From contig JAEDEB010000004.1 in the NCBI GenBank assembly GCA_016293535.1, positions 1 through 62,232 of the forward strand: a stretch of DNA of 62,232 nucleotides, in the 5' to 3' direction. Made by a program: the position numbers and the translations under genes. The notes under the pieces are model-generated. The model ran no database searches. It was given only the letters and a program-made list of their open reading frames with translations, and was not told the origin of the DNA. Shown here piece by piece: positions 33,555-42,724 of the stretch. Numbering within the stretch: position 1 is the stretch's first letter; every line of letters starts with the position of its first letter. This DNA comes from Bacteroidales bacterium. Its GTDB lineage: Bacteria; Bacteroidota; Bacteroidia; Bacteroidales; UBA932.

Positions 33555-34799
33555 ATGGACACGACAGGACTGACACGGAAGAAAAGATGCGCCGGAGCAT
33601 ATCTCGCGGCAGCATTTGCCGCCCTTATCTGCCTTGCTGGCATATCGGGATGCGGTAGTCACAAAAGCAGAAGAAACGTTGAAATCCAGAAGGATACGGT
33701 TTATCCACTGGGCTTTCTTACAGACACGCTGGACGTAATCGACGGAGATGTGGCTTCCGGTGAATACTTCGGTTCCCTCATGCTCAAGCTCGGGATGGAA
33801 TCCAACGACGCCTATGCCCTCGTCCAGGCCTGCGAAGGAGTCTTCGATGTGAGAAAACTGCGCGCCGGGAACAACTACGAGGCATACTACACAAGGGACA
33901 GCATCCCCCGGCTACACTATATGGTCTACCATAACAACAGTCTCGACGCGACGGTGTTCCGCTGCTTCGATTCCCTGGCGGTGTGGAGAGTGACCAAGCC
34001 GATAGAAAAGGTACGCAAGAGCGTGGACGTGACCATTTCCTCCTCCCTCTGGAACGACATGGTGGCCCAGGGAGCCTCACCGCTGGTCATACTGAAACTT
34101 TCGGACATATACGCATGGACCGTCGACTTCTTCGGACTGCAGAAAGGGGACAGGTTCAGAATGATATATGACGAGATGATCTGCGAGGGCAGGGTCATAG
34201 ATGTAGACACCGTATGGTTCGCGCTATGCAACCACGGGGGAGCCGAATATCCGGCCATAATGCTGAATCAGGGAGACGGGGGCAACCTGTACTGGAACGA
34301 AAAGGGCGAGAGCATGCGCAAGGCCTTTCTCAAGGCGCCGCTCAACTTCTCCAGAATCAGTTCGGGCTATTCCACCCACAGAAGACACCCGATCACAAGA
34401 AAGGTGCAACCACATCTCGCGGTTGATTATGCAGCGCCGGCCGGCACACCTGTATGGTCCATCGGTGAGGGAACGGTCATCAGCGCCGGATATCAGGGAG
34501 CAGCCGGAAATATGGTCAAGATACGGCACAACTCCACGTACACTACCGCATATCTCCATCTTTCTAGATTCGCGCAGGGGATAAAGCAGGGAGCGCATGT
34601 CCAGCAAGGCCAGGTCATAGGATACGTCGGTTCCACCGGCAGAAGCACGGGACCTCACCTTGACTTCAGGGTCTGGAAGAATGGAAGCAACATAAATCCG
34701 CTCAAACTCGAGTCTCCGCCGTCCGAACCTCTAAAGGCGGAGAATATGCCGCAACTGGACAGTCTTTACAGGCATTATATGGAAATAATGCAAGAATAA
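33555..34799 (+). CDS. M23-family peptidoglycan endopeptidase-like lipoprotein
   Basis: A 414-residue lipoprotein; the signal ends in ISGC (Cys33). After a region of about 240 residues that resembles the OapA/LysM-like N-terminal part of cell-wall hydrolases, the LytM domain has HLAVD (zinc ligands His287 and Asp291), YLHLS and GPHLDF (His368, Asp370). The classical second motif is HLH, so the second zinc ligand here is Asp; I recall this form in other Bacteroidota M23 proteins. It probably cuts peptide cross-links in the wall. The start is the first ATG after the tRNA terminator; the longer in-frame reading runs through the tRNA and is rejected. Confidence 0.85.
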   Translation: MDTTGLTRKKRCAGAYLAAAFAALICLAGISGCGSHKSRRNVEIQKDTVYPLGFLTDTLDVIDGDVASGEYFGSLMLKLGMESNDAYALVQACEGVFDVRKLRAGNNYEAYYTRDSIPRLHYMVYHNNSLDATVFRCFDSLAVWRVTKPIEKVRKSVDVTISSSLWNDMVAQGASPLVILKLSDIYAWTVDFFGLQKGDRFRMIYDEMICEGRVIDVDTVWFALCNHGGAEYPAIMLNQGDGGNLYWNEKGESMRKAFLKAPLNFSRISSGYSTHRRHPITRKVQPHLAVDYAAPAGTPVWSIGEGTVISAGYQGAAGNMVKIRHNSTYTTAYLHLSRFAQGIKQGAHVQQGQVIGYVGSTGRSTGPHLDFRVWKNGSNINPLKLESPPSEPLKAENMPQLDSLYRHYMEIMQE

Positions 34800-34876
34800 G
34801 CGGATTACTGCAAAGGGTTAATGGGGTTTTGTCAAAAATTATACGTCATTTATACTTTCAATTAATACCCCGGGAA

Positions 34877-34884
34877 TATCTTTG
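34877..34884 (+). promoter_or_regulatory. -7 element of the GH92 gene
   Basis: TATCTTTG matches TAnnTTTG and lies 35 nt before the ATG at 34920. The 120-nt gap after the M23 gene holds no other feature I recognise. Confidence 0.5.
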
Positions 34885-34919
34885 CAGACAATTGAAAACA
34901 AGCAACCACAAATTTCACC

Positions 34920-37190
34920 ATGACTAAAGCCTTCCGCACAACAATCATCAGTGCAATCATTCTTTCCGCAGGTCTCAGCGCATACGGAAAGGGCAAAGCC
35001 ATCGAATCTCCTGTCGATTTCGCAAACCCGCTGGTAGGAACTCTGAGCAACCCGGCATTCTCGACAGGCAACGTGTACCCTGCAGCAGCCAGACCCTGGG
35101 GCATGAATTTCTGGACCCCTCAGACAGGAAAGAACGACGACGGTTGGATCTATTCCTACTATCTCGGCATCTCGTACAAGATGCGCGGCATCGCACAGAC
35201 TCACCAGCCGAGTCCATGGATGGGCGACTACGGAAAATTCGCACTTATGCCGGTCACCAACGGAGCCGCGTTCGACCAGGATGCAAGAGCGAGCTGGTTC
35301 TCGCACAAATCAGAGATTTCCACTCCTTACTATTATGCCGTCTATCTCTCCGAGCATGACACCTATGTGGAATGCGCCCCTACGTCAAGGGCTGCGGCAT
35401 TCAGGCTCAGCTATCCGGAAAGGGAGATGTCCTACCTCGTCGTGGACTGCAATTGCGATGTTTCGGAAATGAGGATAGAGGGAAGGAGGATTTACGGTAC
35501 ATCCCACGGCTTAGGCAGAGCCCAGAGGGGTGACATCCACAAGGATTTCATCAACTATTTCGTCATAGAATCCGACACCGACTTCGACAGCACCGCAACC
35601 GGCCTGTGCTCGGGCAAGGGCGCAGTGGTAGGCTTCAAGACCTCCCGGGGACAAAAGGTCGGGCTGAAGGTGGCCTCCTCCTTCGTCAGTTTCGAACAGG
35701 CTGAGCGCAACCTCGAAGAACTGGGCGACGGCGACGTCGACAGGATCAGGCAGGAAGGAAAGGATGAATGGAACCGTCTGATGGGCAGGGTTGCAGTAGA
35801 GGATGACAATATAGACAACCTGAGAATGTTCTATACCTGTCTGTACAGGTCCATGCTCTTTCCTCGCGACCTCGCGGAGCATATGCCTGACGGGAAACTC
35901 GTACACCGCAGCCCTTATGACGGAAAACTCCACGAGGGACACCTCTTTGTGGATACTGGATTCTGGGACACTTTCCGTTCCCTTTTCGCACTGGTGGACT
36001 GGATTTTCCCGGAGATAGCCAAGGACGTGCAGGACGGTATGGTCAACCACTATCTCGAAAGCGGCTTCCTTCCTGAATGGAGCAACCCTTGCCACCGCAA
36101 CTGCATGATAGGCAACAACTCCGCATCAGTGGTAGCCGAAGCTTACCTCAAGGGTATATCAAGCAACGACAGGGACAAGCTCTGGGAGGCCCTCGTCCAC
36201 GGAGCCAACGACTATCTCCACGGCACGGCCAGCGGACGCCTCGGATACAAGGAATACAACAGCCTCGGTTACGTGCCTTGCGACATAGGAATTCACGAAA
36301 ACGCAGCCCGCACACTTGAATATGCACACAACGACTGGTGCATATACAAGTACGGCAAGGCTATAGGCCGCAGCGAGGAGGAACTCGCGCCTTTCGCAGA
36401 AAGAGCTTACAACTATCGCAACATCTACAGCGCCGAAGACCATCTGATGAGGGGAAGAAAGGCGGACGGGAATTTCGCCGAGAACTTCAACCCGCTCAAG
36501 TGGGGAGGCGATTTCACAGAAGGGAACAGCCTCCAGTACTCCTGGTCGGTTCTGCATGACCCGGCAGGTCTTGCCGATCTTATGGGCGGGAATGAGGCAT
36601 TCGCAAGGAATATCGACGAAATCTTCGACATGCCTCCAATCTACGACGAAAGCTACTACAAGGGAGTGATTCACGAAATCCGCGAAATGGAAGTGATGAA
36701 CTACGGAAACTATGCACACGGCAACCAGCCGGCACAGCATATCGCGTACCTCTACAACTGGTGCGGCCAGCCGTGGAAGTCACAGATGAGGACGCGCGAG
36801 ATAATGACCCGCTTCTATTCACCTACCCCTGACGGATACTGCGGAGACGAGGACAACGGCCAGACCTCGGCCTGGTATGTATTCTCCGCGATGGGCTTCT
36901 ATCCTGTATGCCCGGCAAGTTGCCAATACGCCATCGGTTCGCCTCTGTTCAAGAAGGTCACCGTAAGCGTTCCGGGCCGCAAGCCTCTTGTTATCAGCGC
37001 TGACAACAATTCCAAAGACAGGGCATATATCGAGAGCATCAGCGTGAACGGGAAGACCAGCACAAAGAATTATTTCACACACGGGCAGCTGCTCTCCGGA
37101 GGCAAGATCAAGTTCCGCATGAGCGAGGTTCCAGCAACAGGAAGGGGCACCGATCCGGAGGATGCCCCATACTCTTTCTCGCGCGAATAA
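34920..37190 (+). CDS. GH92 family alpha-mannosidase
   Basis: A 756-residue exported glycoside hydrolase of family 92 (exo-acting, calcium-dependent alpha-1,2/1,3-mannosidases, common in Bacteroidota that use N-glycans or yeast mannan). Signal peptide (SAIILSAGLSAYG), then the N-terminal beta domain (NPLVGT, PGM-like RPWGMNFWTPQTG). The catalytic (alpha/alpha)6 domain holds HEIREM (Glu586, Glu589) and GDEDNGQTSAWYVFSAMGFYP (Asp643-Gln648), which carry the acid/base and calcium-linked residues in known members. It stands alone, without SusC/SusD genes here, so it is not in a typical utilisation locus. Substrate linkage cannot be told. Confidence 0.93.
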   Translation: MTKAFRTTIISAIILSAGLSAYGKGKAIESPVDFANPLVGTLSNPAFSTGNVYPAAARPWGMNFWTPQTGKNDDGWIYSYYLGISYKMRGIAQTHQPSPWMGDYGKFALMPVTNGAAFDQDARASWFSHKSEISTPYYYAVYLSEHDTYVECAPTSRAAAFRLSYPEREMSYLVVDCNCDVSEMRIEGRRIYGTSHGLGRAQRGDIHKDFINYFVIESDTDFDSTATGLCSGKGAVVGFKTSRGQKVGLKVASSFVSFEQAERNLEELGDGDVDRIRQEGKDEWNRLMGRVAVEDDNIDNLRMFYTCLYRSMLFPRDLAEHMPDGKLVHRSPYDGKLHEGHLFVDTGFWDTFRSLFALVDWIFPEIAKDVQDGMVNHYLESGFLPEWSNPCHRNCMIGNNSASVVAEAYLKGISSNDRDKLWEALVHGANDYLHGTASGRLGYKEYNSLGYVPCDIGIHENAARTLEYAHNDWCIYKYGKAIGRSEEELAPFAERAYNYRNIYSAEDHLMRGRKADGNFAENFNPLKWGGDFTEGNSLQYSWSVLHDPAGLADLMGGNEAFARNIDEIFDMPPIYDESYYKGVIHEIREMEVMNYGNYAHGNQPAQHIAYLYNWCGQPWKSQMRTREIMTRFYSPTPDGYCGDEDNGQTSAWYVFSAMGFYPVCPASCQYAIGSPLFKKVTVSVPGRKPLVISADNNSKDRAYIESISVNGKTSTKNYFTHGQLLSGGKIKFRMSEVPATGRGTDPEDAPYSFSRE

Positions 37191-37235
37191 GATTTCCTCT
37201 CAGGACTGACACCGGGAAATCGCCAAATTACCTAA

Positions 37236-37269
37236 GGAAGAGGTCGACCTTTTTAAGTCGGCCTCTTCC
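37236..37269 (+). terminator. Probable terminator after the GH92 gene
   Basis: A 13-bp stem with one wobble pair (37236-37248 and 37257-37269, 8-nt loop). The trailing sequence ATTTGTTG is only a weak T tract, so termination may be partial. Confidence 0.6.
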
Positions 37270-37311
37270 ATTTGTTGTATGGCAGCTGGTGGAAGGATGT
37301 TGATAATTATG

Positions 37312-37351
37312 TGGAAAATTTTGGAAAACTATGGAAGAAAGTGGAAAATTA
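37312..37351 (+). promoter_or_regulatory. Four TGGAA direct repeats, putative MraZ operator
   Basis: TGGAA occurs at 37312, 37322, 37332 and 37342, an exact 10-bp period, directly before the mraZ -7 element. MraZ is known to bind runs of short direct repeats with 10-bp spacing (TGGGN-N5 in Escherichia coli) and to repress its own cluster. The match in layout, with a slightly different core, supports the same role here. Confidence 0.7.
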
Positions 37352-37355
37352 TTGA

Positions 37356-37363
37356 TACTTTTG
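37356..37363 (+). promoter_or_regulatory. -7 element of the mraZ/dcw cluster
   Basis: TACTTTTG matches TAnnTTTG, 28 nt before the mraZ ATG. The -33 region falls within the TGGAA repeats, as expected if a protein bound there blocks transcription. Confidence 0.6.
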
Positions 37364-37391
37364 CAGTCAGCGTGAAAGTATATATTGTCCA

Positions 37392-37847
37392 ATGGTCAAG
37401 TTCATCGGCGAATACATTGTGAAAGTTGACGACAAGGGAAGGCTTATCTTCCCTGCCGCCTTCAAGAACCTTGTGCCCGCGTCGGAGGACGAGCCGCAGA
37501 GATTCGTCATCAAGAAAGACATATTCTGCGACTGTCTGGAGATGTGGACCTATGAGGAATGGATTCGCCAGTCTGAGGACGTCAAATCCAAACTGAACTT
37601 CTTCAATATAGATCACGCCAGATTCTGGCGGGAGTATATGAGGAACCGGGCCCTTGTCCAGCCGGACGGGAAACTCGGCCGCATACTCATCCCGAAGAAT
37701 CTTCTCGAATCAATCGGCGTAACGAAAGAAGTCGTCTTCTGTGGAGTTGACCACAAGATAGAAATCTGGGCGAAGGAAAAATTCGCCGCAGCTGAACTGT
37801 CTGACGAAGAATACATCTCTCTGGCCGGAAAACTGTCTGATCTTTAG
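37392..37847 (+). CDS. mraZ: Transcriptional regulator MraZ
   Basis: A 151-residue protein with the two AbrB-like repeats of MraZ: FIGEYIVKVDDKGRLIFPAAFKN at the start and RALVQPDGKLGRILIPKNLLESIGV from about residue 85. MraZ forms a ring that binds repeats in front of the dcw cluster and represses it; here four such repeats are at 37312-37351. First gene of the division and cell-wall cluster; rsmH follows after 15 nt with a strong AGGAGG. The ATG at 37392 gives the conserved N terminus. Confidence 0.95.
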   Translation: MVKFIGEYIVKVDDKGRLIFPAAFKNLVPASEDEPQRFVIKKDIFCDCLEMWTYEEWIRQSEDVKSKLNFFNIDHARFWREYMRNRALVQPDGKLGRILIPKNLLESIGVTKEVVFCGVDHKIEIWAKEKFAAAELSDEEYISLAGKLSDL

Positions 37848-37862
37848 TCAGGAGGTCCGGAA

Positions 37863-38783
37863 ATGTCAGAATATCATATCCCCGTATTATTGGATGAAAG
37901 CGTCACTGCCCTTGTCGGAGACGCGGTGTCAGGCATTTATGCAGACGCCACGTTCGGCGGCGGAGGCCATTCCCGCGAAATACTTTCACGCTTGACAAAC
38001 GCGGGAAGGCTGATCGCCTTCGACAGGGACAGGGATGCCTTGGCGAACAAGCCGGACGACAGCCGGCTTGTTCTCATCCATAACAACTTCCGCTTCATAC
38101 ACAATTATGTGCTCGAGCAGGGATACGGGGACGGCATCGACGGAATACTCGCTGACCTCGGAGTATCCTCTCACCAGTTCGACACGGCGGACAGGGGCTT
38201 TTCCTTCCGCTTCGACGCTGCTCTCGACATGAGGATGAACCGCTCCGCAAGGATGACGGCCGCCGACATAGTGAACGGCTACTCCGAGGAGGAACTTGAA
38301 CGCGTGCTGAGAATCTATGGCGAAGTGGAGGGCAGCAGGAAAATGGCAAGGCTCATCTGCCAGGCAAGGACTTCCGCGACGATAGAGACGACGGGACAGC
38401 TCGACAAGGCAATAGAGTGCATGCTCCCGAAATTCGCTGAGCACAAAGTGCTCGCAAAGGTCTATCAGGCACTCCGTATCGAGGTGAACCAGGAGATGAA
38501 ATCGCTGGAGAAATTCCTCGCGGGGGCAGCCAGGTCCCTGAAGCCGGGAGGACGGCTGGCCGTGATCACTTACCACTCGCTGGAAGACAGGATGGTCAAG
38601 AATTTCATCCGCTGCGGCAATGTGGACGGACGGGTTGAGAAGGACCTGTACGGAAGGACGGACGCTCCGCTCGAGGCAGTGAACAGAAAACCCATACTGC
38701 CTCGGGAGGACGAAATCGCCGGAAACACCCGCGCAAGAAGCGCAAAGCTCCGCGTCGCAATCCGGCGCTCGCCTGACGAATGA
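37863..38783 (+). CDS. rsmH: 16S rRNA (cytosine-1402-N4)-methyltransferase
   Basis: A 306-residue SAM-dependent methyltransferase: YHIPVLLDESV at the start, then YADATFGGGGHS (SAM loop), ADLGVSSHQFD, RGFSFRFDAALDMRM and the C-terminal AVITYHSLEDRMVKNF. It methylates N4 of C1402 in the ribosomal P site. The start has a perfect AGGAGG at 37850-37855, which is unusual in a phylum that rarely uses Shine-Dalgarno pairing. Second gene of the dcw cluster. Confidence 0.95.
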   Translation: MSEYHIPVLLDESVTALVGDAVSGIYADATFGGGGHSREILSRLTNAGRLIAFDRDRDALANKPDDSRLVLIHNNFRFIHNYVLEQGYGDGIDGILADLGVSSHQFDTADRGFSFRFDAALDMRMNRSARMTAADIVNGYSEEELERVLRIYGEVEGSRKMARLICQARTSATIETTGQLDKAIECMLPKFAEHKVLAKVYQALRIEVNQEMKSLEKFLAGAARSLKPGGRLAVITYHSLEDRMVKNFIRCGNVDGRVEKDLYGRTDAPLEAVNRKPILPREDEIAGNTRARSAKLRVAIRRSPDE

Positions 38784-38839
38784 GGCCGAACTCCCGGCAA
38801 CGGGAAAGAGACTGAAAGGAAAAGAGCAAAGATAGAGAA

Positions 38840-39184
38840 ATGAAGAAAATTGATTGGGCAAAGGTACGCAAGGCCACGGTGAATCTGACAAAGTCGATTC
38901 TCCGTGGAGACATCGTGCTCAAGCTCGACCGTTTTCTTCCCCATGTGGTATATATCGCATTCCTGTGCGCCCTCAGCATCTACATAAACCTCAAGATGGA
39001 CGAGACCATGGTGCGCAGGGAACAGAACAGGAGGACTCTGGAGCAGACCAAGGTGTACTGTTCGCAGAAGATCTGCGAAGTGGCCGAACTGCGTCAGGTC
39101 AACAACATAGAGAAGTTGCTCGAGGAGCGGGGTATCGATGTATCAATGCCAGAGAAACCGGCACGTAACGTAAGGAGGAGGTAG
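38840..39184 (+). CDS. ftsL: FtsL-like cell-division protein
   Basis: A 114-residue bitopic protein: a cytoplasmic N terminus of about 35 residues, one membrane helix (VVYIAFLCALSIYINL, about 37-52) and a periplasmic helix that can form a coiled coil (EQNRRTLEQTKVYCSQKICEVAEL). Sequence similarity to FtsL is low, as usual, but size, topology and its place between rsmH and ftsI make the call. FtsL links the FtsQ/FtsB complex to FtsI/FtsW. Its stop is 1 nt before the ftsI ATG, and an AGGAGG for ftsI lies in its last codons. Confidence 0.8.
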   Translation: MKKIDWAKVRKATVNLTKSILRGDIVLKLDRFLPHVVYIAFLCALSIYINLKMDETMVRREQNRRTLEQTKVYCSQKICEVAELRQVNNIEKLLEERGIDVSMPEKPARNVRRR

Positions 39185-39185
39185 T

Positions 39186-41315
39186 ATGGCGGAAAGGAAC
39201 GTTACGGCAAAAACCAGGAGCAACTGGACCAGCAACATACTTTACGTGGTCTATGTGATTTTCCTCCTCCTGTCGCTCGCGATAGTGGGAAAGATATTCT
39301 ACCTCCAGTATATCTGGAAACCGGAAAAGGAGACCGTTAAATATTTTGGAACCATAAAGTCCGAGAAGACTGTGATTCCGGAACGCGGAGACATCCTTTC
39401 CTGTGACGGAAAGATACTCGCAACCTCGGAGGACCTTTATCAGGTGTCGATGGACTGCACCATACAGAAGGCCAACTGGGCAACGATGAAGAACGGCAGA
39501 GAGAAGGAGGAGAAATGGAGAAACGGGGCAAGGACACTCTCAGCCCAGCTTGCGGAAATATACGGAGACCGCAACGCCGACGAGTATTACAGGTATATCA
39601 TCAGCCGCAGGGATGGCAGGATGAAGGGCAGGAAGAAGGCGGCAATAGGCGGAAGGATAGACTACCAGACCCTGATGAAGGTGAAATCCTGCGCTCTCTT
39701 CAACGAGGGCTCAAACTACGGGGGGATAATAGTGGACACCATCCACACGAGGGTGTACCCTTACGGTTCCCTCGCCCGGAAAGCCATAGGGCAGGTCAAG
39801 AACAACAGCGATGTGATGAACGACCTCACCGGAATCGAGGGAAAATACAACTACGAACTCCACGGCAAGGACGGGAAAATAATGCTCAGAAGGACAGATT
39901 CACGACAGAACGTAGAGGACTACACACGCACAAGCGTGGCTGCCGAGAACGGCTGCGACGTGCGGACCACCCTCAAGATGGAGTTCCAGAGCATAGCCGA
40001 CGAAGCGCTGAGAAAGGTTATTGCCGCCAACAGTGAGATTGCGGGAGGCTGCGTAATGATTATGGAATGCTCCACCGGAGCAATACGAGCCATGGCCAAC
40101 CTCAGAAAGGACGGGGACGGGAACATAGGAGAGACCTACAACTATGTGATCTGGCAAGCCAACAACCCGGGGTCTGTATTCAAGACAGTTACCCTCATGT
40201 CCCTTATGGATGACGGGAAGGTCAGCCTCGACATGAAGGTGCCGACCTTCGGAGGCCAGTGGACATATGCCGGGGAGAGGCTGCCGACGGACGATTACAT
40301 ACTGCCGTACAAGTATCCTGAAGGGAAGATCAGTGTGGGAGAGGGCCTTGCCATTTCCTCAAACCATGTATTCCGCTACCTGGCAGCCACCAACTATGGC
40401 AACAGGCCCGCGGATTTCATTTCCAGGATTCACGAGTACAAGCTGCTCGAGAAATATGATTTCGACATCAACGGACTGGCGAAGCCCGTGGTCAGAAATC
40501 CGAAAATGAAGGATTGGAGTCCCATTGACCTTCCCCTGATCGCAATGGGATATTCGATAAATGTGACTCCGCTGCATATCATCAGCTTTTACAACGCGAT
40601 TGCAAACGGCGGAAAGATGATGAAACCATATATGGTTGAGTCCTTCGAACGAAACGGCAAAGTCGAGAGGCGCAAGGGGCCGGAGGTGCTCAACGGAGCC
40701 ATATGCAAGCCGGAGACGGCCAGGGAACTGACGCGGGGTCTGCTTATGGTCACTGAATACGATGGAGGCGACTGGCACAGAGGAACGGGATACACCAGTT
40801 TCAAGGGTTCGAAAGTACGCGTTGCCGGAAAGACAGGAACATCGCGCATTGAATTCGAATGGACGGAAAACGGGAAGAAGCATTATTCACGCGAAGATGG
40901 ACAGGGACGGCACGTACACCAGGGTTCGTTCGTCGGATTTTTTCCGGCCGAAAACCCGCAATATACCGTTATGTCGGTGACATACACTAAACCGACGCTT
41001 TCGAACGTCTATGGCGCCGTAAGCGCAAAGGTGGTGCGCGAGATAGCCGACAAGCTCTATCTGCTCAGCCCGCAATGGCAGAGCGAGCTCATAGCAGACG
41101 GAGACATTCCTCAGATGGAGGGTACGCGTCCCTCCCCAAGCGGAAGAAATGAGGTTCCTGAGCTCAAGGGGCTTTCCCTCGGGGATGCTCTGTATGCTTT
41201 GGAGAACAGCGGATACAAGTGCAGCTACACGGGATACGGGCACGTGAAGACTCAGGAGCCGGGGGCTTACACCCGCCTTGCCAAAGGAGAGACAGTAACA
41301 ATCAGTCTTGAATAG
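39186..41315 (+). CDS. ftsI: Penicillin-binding transpeptidase FtsI (PBP3) with PASTA domain
   Basis: A 709-residue class B penicillin-binding protein. One membrane helix (ILYVVYVIFLLLSLAIVGKIF) precedes the pedestal domain. The transpeptidase motifs are Ser330-V-F-Lys333 (SxxK), Ser391-Ser392-Asn393 (SxN) and Lys549-Thr-Gly551 (KTG). A single PASTA domain (VPELKGLSLGDALYALENSGY...) ends the protein. It cross-links septal peptidoglycan together with FtsW. The ATG is preceded by AGGAGG in the ftsL 3' end; murE follows after 1 nt. Confidence 0.95.
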   Translation: MAERNVTAKTRSNWTSNILYVVYVIFLLLSLAIVGKIFYLQYIWKPEKETVKYFGTIKSEKTVIPERGDILSCDGKILATSEDLYQVSMDCTIQKANWATMKNGREKEEKWRNGARTLSAQLAEIYGDRNADEYYRYIISRRDGRMKGRKKAAIGGRIDYQTLMKVKSCALFNEGSNYGGIIVDTIHTRVYPYGSLARKAIGQVKNNSDVMNDLTGIEGKYNYELHGKDGKIMLRRTDSRQNVEDYTRTSVAAENGCDVRTTLKMEFQSIADEALRKVIAANSEIAGGCVMIMECSTGAIRAMANLRKDGDGNIGETYNYVIWQANNPGSVFKTVTLMSLMDDGKVSLDMKVPTFGGQWTYAGERLPTDDYILPYKYPEGKISVGEGLAISSNHVFRYLAATNYGNRPADFISRIHEYKLLEKYDFDINGLAKPVVRNPKMKDWSPIDLPLIAMGYSINVTPLHIISFYNAIANGGKMMKPYMVESFERNGKVERRKGPEVLNGAICKPETARELTRGLLMVTEYDGGDWHRGTGYTSFKGSKVRVAGKTGTSRIEFEWTENGKKHYSREDGQGRHVHQGSFVGFFPAENPQYTVMSVTYTKPTLSNVYGAVSAKVVREIADKLYLLSPQWQSELIADGDIPQMEGTRPSPSGRNEVPELKGLSLGDALYALENSGYKCSYTGYGHVKTQEPGAYTRLAKGETVTISLE

Positions 41316-41316
41316 G

Positions 41317-42720
41317 ATGAAACTTGGAGAGATAATATCAGGCAGTTCTGCGGTGATACTCAATGGAAACGCCGATACCGAAATCAGCTCGGTATGCAGC
41401 GACTCGAGAAAGGTCACTGCCGGTTCCCTGTTCATAGCCGTCAAGGGATTCGCAGTTGACGGCCACGACTATATACCCGCAGCCCTGGAAACGGGGGCTG
41501 CGGCAGTGGTTTCCGCCGACCGAGCTTCGCTTGCGAGGATAGCCGCCAATTTTTACGACAACCCTTCGGAGAAGCTCACTCTGGTCGGGATTACCGGCAC
41601 CAACGGGAAAACCACCACCGTCACCTTGCTCTACCGGATGTTCACCTCACTCGGGCACAAGTGTGGCCTGCTCTCAACCATAGCAAATTACGTGGGAGAG
41701 AGGAGGAGCGAGGCTGCCAACACGACCTCCGACCCGATTACTATAAACAGCCTGCTCTCCGAGATGGTGGAAGAGGGGTGCAGCCACTGCTTCATGGAAG
41801 TGAGTTCGATAGGCGTGGAGCAGGACAGGATAGCCTGCCTCAAGTTCAAGGTCGGAATCTTCTCCAACCTGACTCACGACCACCTCGACTATCACAAGAC
41901 CTTCGCCGAATACCTGAGATGCAAGAAACTGTTCTTCGACAATCTCCCGTCCGATGCCTTCGCCATCATCAATATCGATGACAGGAACGGAAAGGTGATG
42001 GTCCAGAACACCGCAGCGAAAGTGGTGACCTGTTCCTGCCGCAGTTATGCAGACCACCGTTGCAGAGTACTGGAAGAGAGTTTTGACGGAATGATGCTGC
42101 GCATAGACGACACCGAAAGCTGGACCTCGCTCATAGGTCTTCACAACGCCTACAACCTGCTCGCCGCATACACGACGGCAGTGGTGCTCGGAGTGGGCAA
42201 GGAGGATGCACTCGTGGCCATGAGCAGCCTGAGGTCGGCACCGGGAAGGCTCGAAAACATCAGCGGGCCACGCGGCATTACTGTAGTCATTGACTACGCC
42301 CACACCCCCGACGCACTCGAGAATGTACTCAAAACCCTCAGGGACATAGCCCCCAAGCGTCATCTTTGCTGCCTTTTCGGTTGCGGAGGCGACAGGGACA
42401 GGACGAAGAGGCCTGAAATGGCGGCCGTAGCGCAGAAATATGCGGACCGCATCTTCATCACCTCCGACAACAGCAGAAGCGAAAGAACCTCCGACATCAT
42501 AGCAGAGATAAAGACAGGTCTCGACGAAAAGGGAAGGGCGAAGACCATATCCATAGAAGACCGCAGGGAAGCCATAAGGACCGCTATACTCCTCGCCCCT
42601 GACAACTCGACAGTCCTGCTTGCCGGAAAGGGACACGAGACCTATCAGATAATTGACGGCAGAAAGAGCCACTTCGATGAGAAGGAGATAGTGGCTGAAA
42701 CCTTCAAAGAAATGAATTGA
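41317..42720 (+). CDS. murE: UDP-MurNAc-tripeptide ligase MurE
   Basis: A 467-residue ATP-dependent Mur ligase that adds the third stem residue. ATP loop GITGTNGKTTT, then NTTSDP and HCFMEVSSIGVEQDRI in the central domain. The C-terminal specificity loop reads Asp384-Asn-Ser-Arg387. The diaminopimelate-adding enzymes normally have DNPR; here Pro is Ser but Arg387, which contacts the meso-DAP carboxylate, is kept, so DAP is still the likely substrate. The ATG at 41317 is used, 1 nt after the ftsI stop, rather than an overlapping TTG at 41308. Confidence 0.93.
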   Translation: MKLGEIISGSSAVILNGNADTEISSVCSDSRKVTAGSLFIAVKGFAVDGHDYIPAALETGAAAVVSADRASLARIAANFYDNPSEKLTLVGITGTNGKTTTVTLLYRMFTSLGHKCGLLSTIANYVGERRSEAANTTSDPITINSLLSEMVEEGCSHCFMEVSSIGVEQDRIACLKFKVGIFSNLTHDHLDYHKTFAEYLRCKKLFFDNLPSDAFAIINIDDRNGKVMVQNTAAKVVTCSCRSYADHRCRVLEESFDGMMLRIDDTESWTSLIGLHNAYNLLAAYTTAVVLGVGKEDALVAMSSLRSAPGRLENISGPRGITVVIDYAHTPDALENVLKTLRDIAPKRHLCCLFGCGGDRDRTKRPEMAAVAQKYADRIFITSDNSRSERTSDIIAEIKTGLDEKGRAKTISIEDRREAIRTAILLAPDNSTVLLAGKGHETYQIIDGRKSHFDEKEIVAETFKEMN

Positions 42721-42724
42721 GACA

